From positions 248,001-312,000 of the forward strand of contig CALIYX010000024.1 of NCBI GenBank assembly GCA_938049335.1: a stretch of 64,000 nt of DNA, in the 5' to 3' direction. Within the stretch, counting starts at the first letter, position 1. The number at the start of each line of letters is the position of its first letter. This document shows, piece after piece, positions 17,735 through 27,082 of this stretch. The notes under the pieces were generated by a model, which had not been told where the DNA came from, did no database searches, and saw only the letters and a program-made list of their open reading frames with translations. This DNA comes from an uncultured Clostridia bacterium. GTDB taxonomy: Bacteria > Bacillota > Clostridia > Peptostreptococcales > Anaerovoracaceae. The translations under genes were made by a program, and so were the position numbers.

Positions 17735-17765
17735 CAAAAAAGCACCTACTATGTAGATGCTTTTC
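17735..17765 (-). terminator. Terminator of the riboswitch-controlled surface protein gene
   Basis: A near-perfect stem, AAAGCA-T-CTAC / GTAG-G-TGCTTT, with A-rich and T-rich flanks on both sides, so it could act on either strand. It lies about 80 bases past the stop of the leftward gene. Confidence 0.75.
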
Positions 17766-17842
17766 CTTAATAATGCTATTCCTCTTTGTTTCGCCTAATT
17801 ATAGCATATTTTTAGGCGATTGTTGAGAGAATAGGCGATTAT

Positions 17843-20800
17843 TTATACTCGGCACTTTCTTCTTATTAGAAGTCCTGCGATAAGAAGCATTATAGCAATG
17901 CCGCCAATTATCATATAGCTTATGATTCCAGTAGTATCTCCTGTCAAAACGCTAGCCTTAACACCTGGCTTTGCATGTGCATTCTGAGCTGCGTTTCCGC
18001 CTGCATTTGACTGGCTTCCTGGCTGAACCTGTGGCTGAGTATCAGGTGCTGGTGCTGGATTTACAGCTGTTAGACCTATGCTTGCAAAGCCTGCTTTTGT
18101 CTTAAGCATTAGTCTGTAATTTCCTGCGCTTAAGCTGTTCAAATAGCTTCCATTTATATTTAGGATTATGCTACCCTCTCTTACTACATAGTCCTTGCCA
18201 TACTCTAGTTCCTTAGGTGCTTTTCCATCCTCTTCAAGAATTAGACTTCCTACTTTATTTTCCTCTGAAATTATCTTATTCTTGTACATGTTTGAAATGT
18301 CTACATTTAGCTTTAGAACAAGCGACTTAGCTTCACCTATAACGAAGGAAACATTCTTCTTATCGAAGTCGAAGTTCACATTTTGATCCTTATTTTCTAG
18401 ACTTGTATCTTCGAAATTCAGCTCTGTCTCTGATGCAGGTTTCTTGACCACTACCTTAGCGTATGGTCTTGCGATGGATTTGCCCTCTACTACTGCTGAG
18501 ATTTTGTACTCACCTGGCTTGTTAAACTTGTACTTGATTTTGCCCTGGGCATCGGTCTTTACTTCGCTTACAGCCGGAGCATTTGGTCCATCAACAAACT
18601 CTAGCACTGCGCCACTGATAGGCTTTGGAGTGCTATCAGCACCATATGTTATGTCAGATCCCATCAAAGTGAATTCTACTTCTTCGCCCTCTTCAATCGT
18701 GTACTCTTCCTTATCAAAGAAAGCAAGATCTGTTCTTAGCATCCAGTTATCGTCATAGAAAACACAGATGTTTTCTCCACCCTTGAGCTCAAATTCCGAT
18801 ATTACCTTATCGGCCATCTTGTTATCAACAGAATACATAAAGCTTCCATTTGGATTGATACCTGTCCAAAGTCCCTTGCCTAGAACCTTCATCCAGCTGC
18901 AGTTATCGCCGCAGTCAAACTCTTCCTTTGATGCTGTATTAGCACCCTTAGCCTTTAAAGCCTTTTCTATTGCAAGCGCAGGCACTGGTGCATCAAACTC
19001 AACATCGGTGTAGTAATCAACACCTGCAGTGAAGTATAGCTTGTCAATTTTTACAGGAGTCTTGCTTATAACTGTGTTATGAAGATCTTCCATTCTTATA
19101 TCAACATCAATGGCCTCAACCTGAATGTCTTTTTCAGCATTAAGTGCCTGATTTGACTTAATAGAAAGCTTTAGTTTACCATTCTTTGCTGTTATAGCCT
19201 TGAAGCTTCCCTCGGCCTCGTTTATCTTTAGTAGCTTTTCGCTATCTGTGCTGATTTCGATATCTGCATTTGGAAGGCTTATTGCTTTTCCACGGTATTT
19301 AACAGTGAATCTGCTTGTCTCACCAAGCTTAAGCTCAGTCTTTTCAACATCAAATTCAAGCTTGTTTTCTACTTCCGTATCTTTATATACAGCCTTTAAT
19401 AAAGTCTTTCCCTTTATCTCAAAGGATCCGCTGTATTTTAAGCCATCAAAGCTTGCCTTATCCTTTATATCCTCATCATTGAGGAGTAGTTTATCTAAAA
19501 CCTTTCCAGAAGGCTCGTAAACTGTAAAGTTTACAGTTTTGCCAATGCTTTCCTTCTCTCCTTCAACGTCAAGCTTTACTCCTTCGCCCTCAGTCTTAAC
19601 CTCGACTTTTTCAGCTTCCTTATATGTGAATATAACCTCGTGGTCGTCTTTTGAAATAGTCTTAGTTATCTTTTCCGGGCTTATATAGCCTTTGATGTAT
19701 TCTGGCGTAAATTCATAACTGTTACCTACTGTATAGTAGTTTTCTCCGATGATTGCCTTTGATATAGCGTCATCTGAGTAAACCTTTGCACCATTTGTAA
19801 CAAATGGATTTAGGTAGTCTGTGTAGTAATGTCCATCACCTGCGCCAGTGCTATATACCTCTCTTGTGAAGTACTTTCCAGGGATTTTCTCAACAACAAG
19901 CTTGTTCTTTTCTGCACCGACATAGGTCTTATCTTCACTGATAGTCTTGCCATTTTCATCCTGGAATTTAATGGTTACCGCCTGTGGATTTACTACTGCT
20001 CTTGTATTTAAAACATTTGCCTTGCCTGTGCTATCATATACTTTTGCAAATCTTTCTGTACCCTTTGCATACTCAGTCTTTTCACTGAAGGTCCTGAAGA
20101 ACACGCCGCTATTTCTTGAAGCCTTACCCAAAGTCTGAAGGCCTGTAGGCATTGTAAACTCCTCAAGCAAGGTAAACGAAAACGCCTGGTCTCCGATTTC
20201 GCTAACGCCATCGCTCATTTTGATACTCTTTAGATGAGAACCATTGAACGCACCGCTTTCAATTTTCTTTACTGAGTTAGGAAGTTCAATACTTTCAAGT
20301 CCTGTGTTTTGGAAGGCATCGCTCTGTATGACCTCTAGGTTTATGCCGTCTGCAAACTCAACCTTCTTCAGATTGGTGTTGCCATAAAAGCTTCGTCCAC
20401 CAAGAGATGTTAGTGATTTAGGCAGCTTAACCTCTGTAAGGTCATTACCCTGAAACGACATATAGCCTGTGCTCTCAATGCCCTCTGGGATGGTGAGCTT
20501 TGTGATTCTATTGTTAACTTTTCCACCAAATGAACTGTACTTGAATGCATCCTTGTCAATGTGCTTTACCGGAATTCCATCAATTGTCTTTGGAATTACA
20601 ACCTCGGTAGGATTATTTTTGTCCTTAAATCCCTTAAGCGTATTAGTTGTCTTATCAAAATTCCACTGAGCAAGAGTTCCAACAAACGGATCCTCTGAAA
20701 CAGGCTCCTTAAACTCGATATAAACTCTAACGGTTACATCCTTGTTGCTCTTGTCATTTACTATGCACTGTGAGCTCCATGCCTTGCCCTTGTCCCTTAT

Positions 20801-21133
20801 TATAAGCTTGTTACCTTTAGCAGTAACATCTACATAAGGTTTCCATCCTTCTGGAACCTCAACCTCAAGATCTAAGTTTACCTCTGAGCCATCCTCAGCA
20901 AGTCCTCTTAGCACTAGCTCCTTTTGCTCTCCGACAGTACCCTCTACGGAATACTGTTTCTCTGCGAACTTTGCTAATTTCTTACTCGCTGGGCTTTCGC
21001 TTACAGCTTCTCTGCTTGTAGTCACTTCTGCTTCATTGTCCGACGCAAATACTTGATTTAGTCCAGTACTTGGCAGAACAAGAGCTAATGCGAGCATCAA
21101 GCTGAATAGTTTGGTTAAAAACCTTTTGTTCAT
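17843..21133 (-). CDS. Cobalamin-riboswitch-controlled surface protein with BspA-type LRRs and DUF4430-like region
   Basis: A 1096-residue exported protein. A signal peptide ends near VFAS (about residue 31). Residues ~150-340 are BspA/LRR_5 repeats (for example LTIPEGIEST, VKLPKSLTSLGGRSF, IELPNSVKKIESGAF). A MucBP-like segment (VTIKFQDENGKTIS) follows near 390. Residues ~690-800 resemble DUF4430: GINPNGSFMYSVDN followed by GGENICVFYDDNW, a fold group related to cobalamin-binding beta domains of transcobalamin-like proteins. An Ig-like segment comes next. The end has TGD, a hydrophobic stretch and RRKCR, an atypical wall anchor. AGGAG precedes the ATG. The upstream B12 riboswitch suggests a role in cobalamin capture. 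That role is inference. Confidence 0.85.
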   Translation of the reverse strand: MNKRFLTKLFSLMLALALVLPSTGLNQVFASDNEAEVTTSREAVSESPASKKLAKFAEKQYSVEGTVGEQKELVLRGLAEDGSEVNLDLEVEVPEGWKPYVDVTAKGNKLIIRDKGKAWSSQCIVNDKSNKDVTVRVYIEFKEPVSEDPFVGTLAQWNFDKTTNTLKGFKDKNNPTEVVIPKTIDGIPVKHIDKDAFKYSSFGGKVNNRITKLTIPEGIESTGYMSFQGNDLTEVKLPKSLTSLGGRSFYGNTNLKKVEFADGINLEVIQSDAFQNTGLESIELPNSVKKIESGAFNGSHLKSIKMSDGVSEIGDQAFSFTLLEEFTMPTGLQTLGKASRNSGVFFRTFSEKTEYAKGTERFAKVYDSTGKANVLNTRAVVNPQAVTIKFQDENGKTISEDKTYVGAEKNKLVVEKIPGKYFTREVYSTGAGDGHYYTDYLNPFVTNGAKVYSDDAISKAIIGENYYTVGNSYEFTPEYIKGYISPEKITKTISKDDHEVIFTYKEAEKVEVKTEGEGVKLDVEGEKESIGKTVNFTVYEPSGKVLDKLLLNDEDIKDKASFDGLKYSGSFEIKGKTLLKAVYKDTEVENKLEFDVEKTELKLGETSRFTVKYRGKAISLPNADIEISTDSEKLLKINEAEGSFKAITAKNGKLKLSIKSNQALNAEKDIQVEAIDVDIRMEDLHNTVISKTPVKIDKLYFTAGVDYYTDVEFDAPVPALAIEKALKAKGANTASKEEFDCGDNCSWMKVLGKGLWTGINPNGSFMYSVDNKMADKVISEFELKGGENICVFYDDNWMLRTDLAFFDKEEYTIEEGEEVEFTLMGSDITYGADSTPKPISGAVLEFVDGPNAPAVSEVKTDAQGKIKYKFNKPGEYKISAVVEGKSIARPYAKVVVKKPASETELNFEDTSLENKDQNVNFDFDKKNVSFVIGEAKSLVLKLNVDISNMYKNKIISEENKVGSLILEEDGKAPKELEYGKDYVVREGSIILNINGSYLNSLSAGNYRLMLKTKAGFASIGLTAVNPAPAPDTQPQVQPGSQSNAGGNAAQNAHAKPGVKASVLTGDTTGIISYMIIGGIAIMLLIAGLLIRRKCRV

Positions 21134-21176
21134 ACTAGTTCTCCTTTACAAAAGTCATTTATTCTACTTGACAAAC

Positions 21177-21197
21177 AAAAAAGCAGCTTACGCTGCA
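21177..21197 (-). terminator. Riboswitch expression-platform terminator
   Basis: On the minus strand GCAGC-GTAA-GCTGC is followed by six T. It lies between the cobalamin aptamer and the AGGAGAAC binding site of the surface protein gene, where an intrinsic terminator would stop transcription when ligand is bound. Confidence 0.85.
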
Positions 21198-21304
21198 ATG
21201 ATACTCCTGTATTTACTTAAACTCGTTCTTAATCAAAGCACTGTAAAGCACTTGTAGATTCAAGCCTACGCCATAGCTCAAACCCGAGGACAACTAGTTT
21301 AACA

Positions 21305-21440
21305 GTCAAAACATTCCATCGCTCGTAGAATAAATGTGGCTATACTCAAAGAAGTAATCTGGCTTGACTTTAAAGTCTTCACAGTGGCGGGACCGCTTAG
21401 GATTTGCACCTAATTCCCTCCTTTGAATACTATTTAATTA
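21305..21440 (-). promoter_or_regulatory. Cobalamin riboswitch aptamer
   Basis: Read on the minus strand, the conserved core appears in order: AGGGAA (21419-21414), GGTGCAAATCC (21410-21400), GCGGTCCCGCCACTGT (21396-21381) and AAGCCAGA (21365-21358). This is the B12-box region of cobalamin riboswitches. A hairpin at 21337-21311 (ACATT...AATGT) is in the place of the kissing-loop stem. There is little sequence 5' of the core before the predicted promoter, which fits a compact aptamer class. The exact ends are uncertain. It precedes a terminator and the LRR surface protein gene, so high cobalamin should lower its expression. Confidence 0.9.
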
Positions 21441-21447
21441 TATTTAG

Positions 21448-21476
21448 ATGCTATCATATGTGAAAAATTCTGTCAA
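21448..21476 (-). promoter_or_regulatory. Promoter of the riboswitch transcript
   Basis: Minus strand TTGACA (21476-21471), 17-base spacer, TAGCAT (21453-21448). The -35 is consensus and the -10 matches four of six. Transcription would start a few bases before the aptamer. Confidence 0.6.
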
Positions 21477-21578
21477 TATCGTGGAGTCTCGGTGTTTTTG
21501 TAGTTTTCTCTCCGATTTTGTCTACTTGTTGAATGAAATGTATGTGGCAATATAAAAGGAACATCAGATATTTAATTT

Positions 21579-22088
21579 CTACTTATTCTGTACCTGAGTT
21601 TGTGCCAATAAGTCGCCTAGGTGTCTTTTATCATCACGCATAAATCCCATTAGTAATAGTAAAATCGCAAGCCCGATGCCTATAAAAAATAGAACTATTG
21701 ACCATAAGTCAAAGTCAGAGTAGATTCCATGAATCGTACTCATATGTCCTATTTGCCATGGTAAAAATTTGATTAAGTTTCTTATAAAGCTTGCTCTGAA
21801 AGATTTATGTTTATAGATGAGTTTTAAACCGGCTTTTTGTTTACCAATACTGCCATTCTTTGAGTAATCCAAATAAGCAAAGATCAAAATAATTGGAATA
21901 ACCGATGTCAATACAACAATTAGCTGTGCCTGTGGCTCGCTCATTTTAGGAATTCCATTGAAAAACAGGAAATAAACTGCCATTGACACTAAAAATATTA
22001 CAAACAGATATAGAATGATAACTAAATAATCGAAGATCAATTCTTTCATACGCTGTTTAAATCTTATTTGATTATTTCTTATAAACAT
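21579..22088 (-). CDS. RDD family membrane protein
   Basis: A 169-residue protein with about four membrane helices. Features of the RDD domain are the N-terminal basic stretch RFKQRMKELIFDYLVIILYL, then GSIGKQKAGLKLIYK and RNLIKFLPWQIGH. Function of the family is poorly known; some members affect ion transport. The region between this gene and the next one upstream (22089-22260) holds a terminator. Confidence 0.8.
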   Translation of the reverse strand: MFIRNNQIRFKQRMKELIFDYLVIILYLFVIFLVSMAVYFLFFNGIPKMSEPQAQLIVVLTSVIPIILIFAYLDYSKNGSIGKQKAGLKLIYKHKSFRASFIRNLIKFLPWQIGHMSTIHGIYSDFDLWSIVLFFIGIGLAILLLLMGFMRDDKRHLGDLLAQTQVQNK

Positions 22089-22183
22089 ACTTTGCTTCTC
22101 TTTCTTGAGTGCTCTATGCTGCTGGCTGATATAAGAGCGATTATCTATCTACAATTATATTCTATGCTGCTCTTTAAAACAAG

Positions 22184-22215
22184 AAAAAGGCTCCTGCCAT
22201 TTAATAGCAGAAGCC
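22184..22215 (-). terminator. Terminator after the XRE regulator gene
   Basis: Minus strand GGCTTCTGC...GCAGGAGCC with an A/T-rich loop, followed by TTTTTC. It lies 46 bases beyond the stop of the leftward regulator gene. Confidence 0.8.
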
Positions 22216-22260
22216 ATGGTCTATCAGTACTTAGATAACCCCTCATTTAGCCATGCGCCA

Positions 22261-23148
22261 TTACAGCATACTGTCTTCCATATGGCAAATAGATAATTCG
22301 CTTTTTATTCCATTAAGTTCTATAACTAATTTAGGCTCCTCAGAAACTTCCTTTATATTCAACATATCCTGCTTGCATAAAACTTTATTTAGTACTCCTT
22401 TTGTGACAAATCCAAATTCATCAGTAGATGCTATATATAGTTTAGATGTGGCTGAAAGCTGATTAATATCTAGCGCTCCCTCTACATTTTTAACATATAG
22501 TTTCGCATCCTCATTTGTATCAATTTCGATATGGCTTTTTATATTTTCCAGGGCTATTTCTTTTGATTTCCCACTAAATTCTATATTATCAAGTTCAAGG
22601 TTTTTCAGTTCAAGTATATTTGTATTGCCATTCAATTCTACTTCACCCATATATAATTGTGGGATTAGAATTTTTATTGTTAGTTCGTTCTTTGCAACTG
22701 TTTCCGATAAATTTCCAACTCTTTTGATGTCAATGTCAATTTTCCTTTTGATGTCGTCAATCTTAGTTTTTAATTCATTTTGAATATCGGAAATTGTATC
22801 GGAAAGCAAAATCACCTTAACTTTTTCGCCCTCATATGCATAAAGCTTTAGCTTATTTGCCCCCATGAAGCTAATATCAAAGTCCTTTTTGCCGTCTATA
22901 TCATACTCTGTAACACTTTCATATAGATAGTCTTTTGCAAGTGTTTCATGCTCAATATCCCTGCCCATTAGTTCGTCTAAAGAAAGCTTGAATAAATCAG
23001 CAATTGCTACTAGATTTTCAATATCGGGAACGCCTAGTCCTGTTTCCCACTTCGTGATAGCCTGTCTAGAGACCCCTATTTTTTCAGCCATCATTTCTTG
23101 TGATAATTTTGCTTGTTTTCTAAGTTCTCTAATTCTCATTGATATCAT
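22261..23148 (-). CDS. XRE-type helix-turn-helix protein with DUF4097-like beta-repeat domain
   Basis: A 295-residue protein. Residues 4-65 form a Cro/XRE DNA-binding domain (LSQEMMAEKIGVSRQAITKW, VPDIENLVAIADLFKLSLDEL). The rest is not a usual effector domain: it is a series of short beta-strand repeats (ELNGNTNILELKNLELDNIE and similar) like the DUF4097 adhesin-type beta-helix. ATG at 23148 has GGAGG eight bases upstream. No membrane helix is seen, so the beta domain would be cytoplasmic, perhaps for protein or ligand sensing. Confidence 0.82.
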   Translation of the reverse strand: MISMRIRELRKQAKLSQEMMAEKIGVSRQAITKWETGLGVPDIENLVAIADLFKLSLDELMGRDIEHETLAKDYLYESVTEYDIDGKKDFDISFMGANKLKLYAYEGEKVKVILLSDTISDIQNELKTKIDDIKRKIDIDIKRVGNLSETVAKNELTIKILIPQLYMGEVELNGNTNILELKNLELDNIEFSGKSKEIALENIKSHIEIDTNEDAKLYVKNVEGALDINQLSATSKLYIASTDEFGFVTKGVLNKVLCKQDMLNIKEVSEEPKLVIELNGIKSELSICHMEDSML

Positions 23149-23270
23149 AAACTTATCCTCCATTTTCGTTTTACATGCACATACCATAGCAAATAGCTAT
23201 TTCCAAAACAAGCAACCTTTCTTCACATTTTAAATAAAATCGCTACTTTTCGTAGCATTCAAATCAAATA

Positions 23271-23297
23271 GCTCCTGCTATCTAAAGTAGCAGGAGC
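23271..23297 (-). terminator. Terminator after the beta-helix/Cna-B surface protein gene
   Basis: Ten-base perfect arms GCTCCTGCTA (23271-23280) and TAGCAGGAGC (23288-23297). On the minus strand a moderately T-rich stretch follows. A second smaller hairpin, GCTAC-TTTTC-GTAGC at 23242-23256, may be a backup. Confidence 0.75.
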
Positions 23298-23321
23298 CTT
23301 AACGTTTATTTATTTACTTAA

Positions 23322-25967
23322 CTACTGATATCTTCTTCTCTTGTTGTAAACAAGTACGAGTAGTCCAAGTGCACTCATTCCGAATAGCGCTGTCATGCCG
23401 CTTCCGAAGCCATCACCAGTATTTGGTGTAGGTGGCTTATCCTTCTTAGGGGTAGGATTCTTGGTGTTAGTTATAGTCATCTTACCATCCTGGTCAATTG
23501 CGCTATAGCTTACCTTGTAGTGCTTTGCGCCAATCTTGATAGCACCATTTGCTTCGCCAACCTCACGAACACTGTAAACATTGTCCTCTGTTGCACCAGC
23601 ATCTCTAACCTCTAGGTTATCGAACTTGGTTGTCCAGTTATTAGCACCTTCTAGAACTCTGCTAGCTCCTAGAGGATTTCCGTTCTTGTAAAGCTGAACT
23701 TCTACCTTTGATTCTCTGTCGCCAACCCACTTCTTAGTAACCTCAATCTCAGTCTTCTTAACCTCTTCGTTAGTGATGACCTGATCGTACGCGCCAGAAG
23801 CGTTCTTTGTAGCCTTGTAGCTAGCTCTTATCTGCTGAGCTCCAAATGTAGCATTTGCATCATTTGCTGCCCAGTTTCCGTCTGTATCCATCTCTCTTAC
23901 GAAGTAGATATTAGGATTTGTTGTGTCCTGAGCATCGTTTACCATGTCGTACTTGAGTAGGTCTACGAACTTGAACTTCCAGTCGTTTGCATTACTCAAA
24001 GCAACCTGGTCAATCTGCGCATATGTATTAGCACCAGATGCCATTAGCTTATCAACCTTTGCCTGGAAGATTTCGCTCTCGCTCATTCCTGTTGTATCAA
24101 GCGCACTTCCGTCTGCATTTGTTAGAGCAACTGCATCAAAGTTAGCTTTTGTTATTCTGAAGAGACCAACAGTAACTGATGTAACGTGGTTTGTATTGCT
24201 GTTTTCCCACTTCTTTTCTACTGTAAGCTCAACCTTGTCGTAAGCAACTGGATCTGTACCGAATGCTACTGCACCGTTTGATCCAATACCACCACCACGA
24301 GGTGCTTTATTACCTGTAACGATAACCTTAGCTACATTTCTTGCTGCAGCCTTACCCTCATCAGAAACAATCGCCTTAAGAGCTATCTTCTCTGTTATTC
24401 CATCAAGAGTTCCTCTGTCAACAACTGGGCTAACAGTGTTTGGATATCTTGGGCTTCCGTCTGAGTTACCTAGGTATGCTTCGTCTATCTTACCGTCTTC
24501 ATACCAGTGTACAAGCCAGTTATCAAGACCATTGTTAGAAAGAATCAAAGTCTGTGATGCTGGGTCCTGCTTATTGATTGATGCTACATCATCACCTGCT
24601 GAGCCTGTATCGTTGTTTTCTGCACCGTTACCTGCTTTGTTATCAAAGAATGATGCTCCGTTTGTAACAGCTGTTGTTGCACTTCCTGTAGGGCATAGCC
24701 ACATTCCGCCACCTATCTTAGTAGCAGTGTTACCTGTTACGAGAGTCTTACCCATCTGAAGCTTGTATGGCACGGAGGCAACATAGATGCCTCCACCCTG
24801 CTTACCTGCAGTGTTGTTTGTGAACTGGCCGCCATTGATGTAAACTTCCTTAGAAGCAACGTACATACCTCCACCAACACCGTTCTCAGCATTCGGGTCT
24901 GTAATCTGACTTGTAACAGCTGTCATTGTAGCCTCATTACCTGTGATGAGACCATCATTGATTGTAGCGCTCGCTGGGAAAAAGCCTCTCCAGCGTGCTT
25001 CGCCAAATCTTTTTCCATCAGCTGAAGTTAGATAGTCAACTACACCAATACCTCCACCAAACGGAGCCTTATTGCCACTGATTGTACCGCCATCCATAGT
25101 TAGCTTACCGGTACCGTTTACGGCTATACCGCCTCCTAGTACTGCTGCTGTATTATTAGAGATAGTACCACCCTTTAGGTTAAGAGTACCTGTTGAATAG
25201 TAGTGTGCTGGGTTGCTGAAGTTATTCTGCATTGTATAGTTTGTACTATATGTTCCAACGAGTATTCCTCCATATTCGGCAGTATTTCCTGTAATAGTAC
25301 CACCTGTCATCTCCATGGTAGAGCTTCCTCTGATACCTTCAACTCCGACAGCCGAATTTAGACCACTGCTTCCACTGTGTTCTAGTGTGTTGTTTGAGAT
25401 ATCTCCTCCATTCATAAAGAAGGAAGCTCCCTCTGTAATCTTAACGACATTTGTAAACTGGTTACTCATGTAATTATCATGAATTGATCCGCCGTTCATG
25501 GTAAGCACTGCATTAGGACCTTTTGTCGTTACAATACCTACCATTGGGCTGTTTGATCTTACATTCTTGATTTCTCCACCGTTAATAGTTAATTTACCCT
25601 GGTTGTTAATTACAGCGCTCTTATAGTTTGTATCCTTTGCATTTCCGTCAAGCTTGATATCCTGCCATGTGAGGCTTCCGCCCTCTTTGATATCAAAGGC
25701 GATTGCACTTGACGTTCTTGTCAAAGTAACACCGCCCTGCAGTGTGATGCTCTTACCTGCCGGGATTGTAACAGTCGCAGTTAGCTGCATGTCATTCGCT
25801 AATACTATTTCTGTCTCGCCTGAAGAGTTGTTAATCGCCTGCTGCAATTCCGCAACGCTTGTTACCGTCACGGTAGCTGCTTCAGATCTCACGCCAAAAA
25901 AGGTGAATGTTGATATAACAAGCACCAATGTCAGCAGGATTGAAACGCACGATTTTCTTTTGCTCAT
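23322..25967 (-). CDS. Wall-anchored beta-helix adhesin with Cna-B repeats
   Basis: An 881-residue exported protein. The signal peptide ends near RSEAAT (about 31). Residues ~40-540 are rich in short repeats such as MNGGSIHDN, MTGGTITGNTA and MDGGTISGNKA, the pattern of a right-handed parallel beta-helix of the pectate-lyase type. Two Cna-B domains follow (starting VELTVEKKW near 590 and TEIEVTKKW near 745), with K, E (YSVREVG) and N (TITNTK) in places that form isopeptide bonds. The C-terminus is TPNTGD, a hydrophobic helix and KRRRYQ, a sortase signal with T in place of the L of LPXTG. No substrate is indicated. Confidence 0.88.
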   Translation of the reverse strand: MSKRKSCVSILLTLVLVISTFTFFGVRSEAATVTVTSVAELQQAINNSSGETEIVLANDMQLTATVTIPAGKSITLQGGVTLTRTSSAIAFDIKEGGSLTWQDIKLDGNAKDTNYKSAVINNQGKLTINGGEIKNVRSNSPMVGIVTTKGPNAVLTMNGGSIHDNYMSNQFTNVVKITEGASFFMNGGDISNNTLEHSGSSGLNSAVGVEGIRGSSTMEMTGGTITGNTAEYGGILVGTYSTNYTMQNNFSNPAHYYSTGTLNLKGGTISNNTAAVLGGGIAVNGTGKLTMDGGTISGNKAPFGGGIGVVDYLTSADGKRFGEARWRGFFPASATINDGLITGNEATMTAVTSQITDPNAENGVGGGMYVASKEVYINGGQFTNNTAGKQGGGIYVASVPYKLQMGKTLVTGNTATKIGGGMWLCPTGSATTAVTNGASFFDNKAGNGAENNDTGSAGDDVASINKQDPASQTLILSNNGLDNWLVHWYEDGKIDEAYLGNSDGSPRYPNTVSPVVDRGTLDGITEKIALKAIVSDEGKAAARNVAKVIVTGNKAPRGGGIGSNGAVAFGTDPVAYDKVELTVEKKWENSNTNHVTSVTVGLFRITKANFDAVALTNADGSALDTTGMSESEIFQAKVDKLMASGANTYAQIDQVALSNANDWKFKFVDLLKYDMVNDAQDTTNPNIYFVREMDTDGNWAANDANATFGAQQIRASYKATKNASGAYDQVITNEEVKKTEIEVTKKWVGDRESKVEVQLYKNGNPLGASRVLEGANNWTTKFDNLEVRDAGATEDNVYSVREVGEANGAIKIGAKHYKVSYSAIDQDGKMTITNTKNPTPKKDKPPTPNTGDGFGSGMTALFGMSALGLLVLVYNKRRRYQ

Positions 25968-26174
25968 TTCTTAACCTCGCTTTTCTAAATAAATAATTGA
26001 TTTTCCAATCAAATTAATGCCTTTGCCTTATTATAACCCAAACCTTCAGCAAATTGTAAACTATTTATCATATTTTTAGGCAAATATTCAATAAATTTTT
26101 TCGATTTGAAAATTCTATAGATATTTTGAGCACCTCACCTTATGTATACATCTAAAGCAAACTTTTCTTCTATC

Positions 26175-26198
26175 AAAAAAGGGCGAAAAACCCGCCCT
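26175..26198 (-). terminator. Terminator after the 217-residue lipoprotein gene
   Basis: Minus strand AGGGCG (26198-26193), loop, CGCCCT (26185-26180), then TTTTTG. It lies eight bases past the stop codon. Confidence 0.85.
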
Positions 26199-26206
26199 CA
26201 ATTTCA

Positions 26207-26860
26207 CTATTCACCGTCAAATTCTTCATCTTTTATTTCATCTCTCTTAGGTAAATAATCCCTAAAATACTTGGTTTCTTTACCTAAGTTTAACAGTGTT
26301 TCCCTATCAAGCCCGTACTTTTTCAAATACTCCTTAACAAAGCCGATATATTTTTCACCGTCTGCCTTGTTTAGCTTCTTCTCAGGATCAAAGAAGTAAA
26401 TTACATCCTTCATGGAGCCTTTTACCATTTTGTAATAATACTCCGATGGGGCATCGTAATCCTGAAGATAATAAGCGCAGTAGTACTCAGCAGATTTCTC
26501 AAGATCTATGACGTAAAATGCACCACTACTGTCATCAAAACCATTGTCGCAAACTATTCTTCTGAGCTTTCCTGATTCATATGCAAGTTCAATGTAAAAA
26601 GGACCTGAAGATCTGAGTTCAAACCTGACAAAGTACTTATTCTTCTTAAGTTCATCAAACTGCTCTCTCGTTTCGATTTCATCATCGCTATAGATGTAAA
26701 TATCAAATCCATCTGCCTGAAGCTTCTTCGATATGTCACCATTTCTCGCGCACCCCGAAAGGATAGTTGTAAAAGCAAGAGCCACTATTATTAAAATCAA
26801 AGTAAGACGATGCTTGCTAGCGCTCACGCTTTTACTAGCTCTATTTGATATTCTCATCAT
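26207..26860 (-). CDS. Predicted lipoprotein of unknown function
   Basis: A 217-residue protein. A basic N-terminus and hydrophobic stretch lead to the lipobox ILSGC, so it should be lipid-anchored outside the membrane. The mature part is rich in Tyr, Asp, Glu and Lys with no recognised domain. GGGGGA precedes the ATG. The gene is followed by its own terminator and is divergent from the pilin-like gene, so it seems monocistronic. Confidence 0.7.
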   Translation of the reverse strand: MMRISNRASKSVSASKHRLTLILIIVALAFTTILSGCARNGDISKKLQADGFDIYIYSDDEIETREQFDELKKNKYFVRFELRSSGPFYIELAYESGKLRRIVCDNGFDDSSGAFYVIDLEKSAEYYCAYYLQDYDAPSEYYYKMVKGSMKDVIYFFDPEKKLNKADGEKYIGFVKEYLKKYGLDRETLLNLGKETKYFRDYLPKRDEIKDEEFDGE

Positions 26861-27015
26861 TGAAATCCCCCTTTTGATATATATAACAATTGGACTATCC
26901 GCAAAATCAAATTAGTCTCCTCCTAAGTCCTTTGCTATGTTATAAATATAGAGCAAAATTTTGTAAAAATCAACACCTAAGAGATTTGTGTAATCGAGCT
27001 ATTTATTTAGTATAC

Positions 27016-27045
27016 TTGCTTTGAGTTTTATGATACAATTATAAG
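27016..27045 (+). promoter_or_regulatory. Possible promoter of the pilin-like gene
   Basis: TTGCTT (27016-27021) and TATAAG (27040-27045) with an 18-base spacer, 38 bases before the start codon. Each box matches the consensus at four or five positions. It lies in a 222-base divergent intergenic region where no other element was recognised. Confidence 0.35.
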
Positions 27046-27082
27046 ACATTTAAAATAAAAGAAGATTTTAAGGATTAGATTT

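Noticed and set aside
17843..21133. Plus-strand open frames across the LRR surface protein gene
   Set aside because: Antisense shadows with hydrophobic, low-complexity translations and no start signals.
23322..25967. Repeated GGT-ATT-like stretches as a CRISPR or satellite array
   Set aside because: They encode beta-helix coils with variable spacing and no constant direct repeat.
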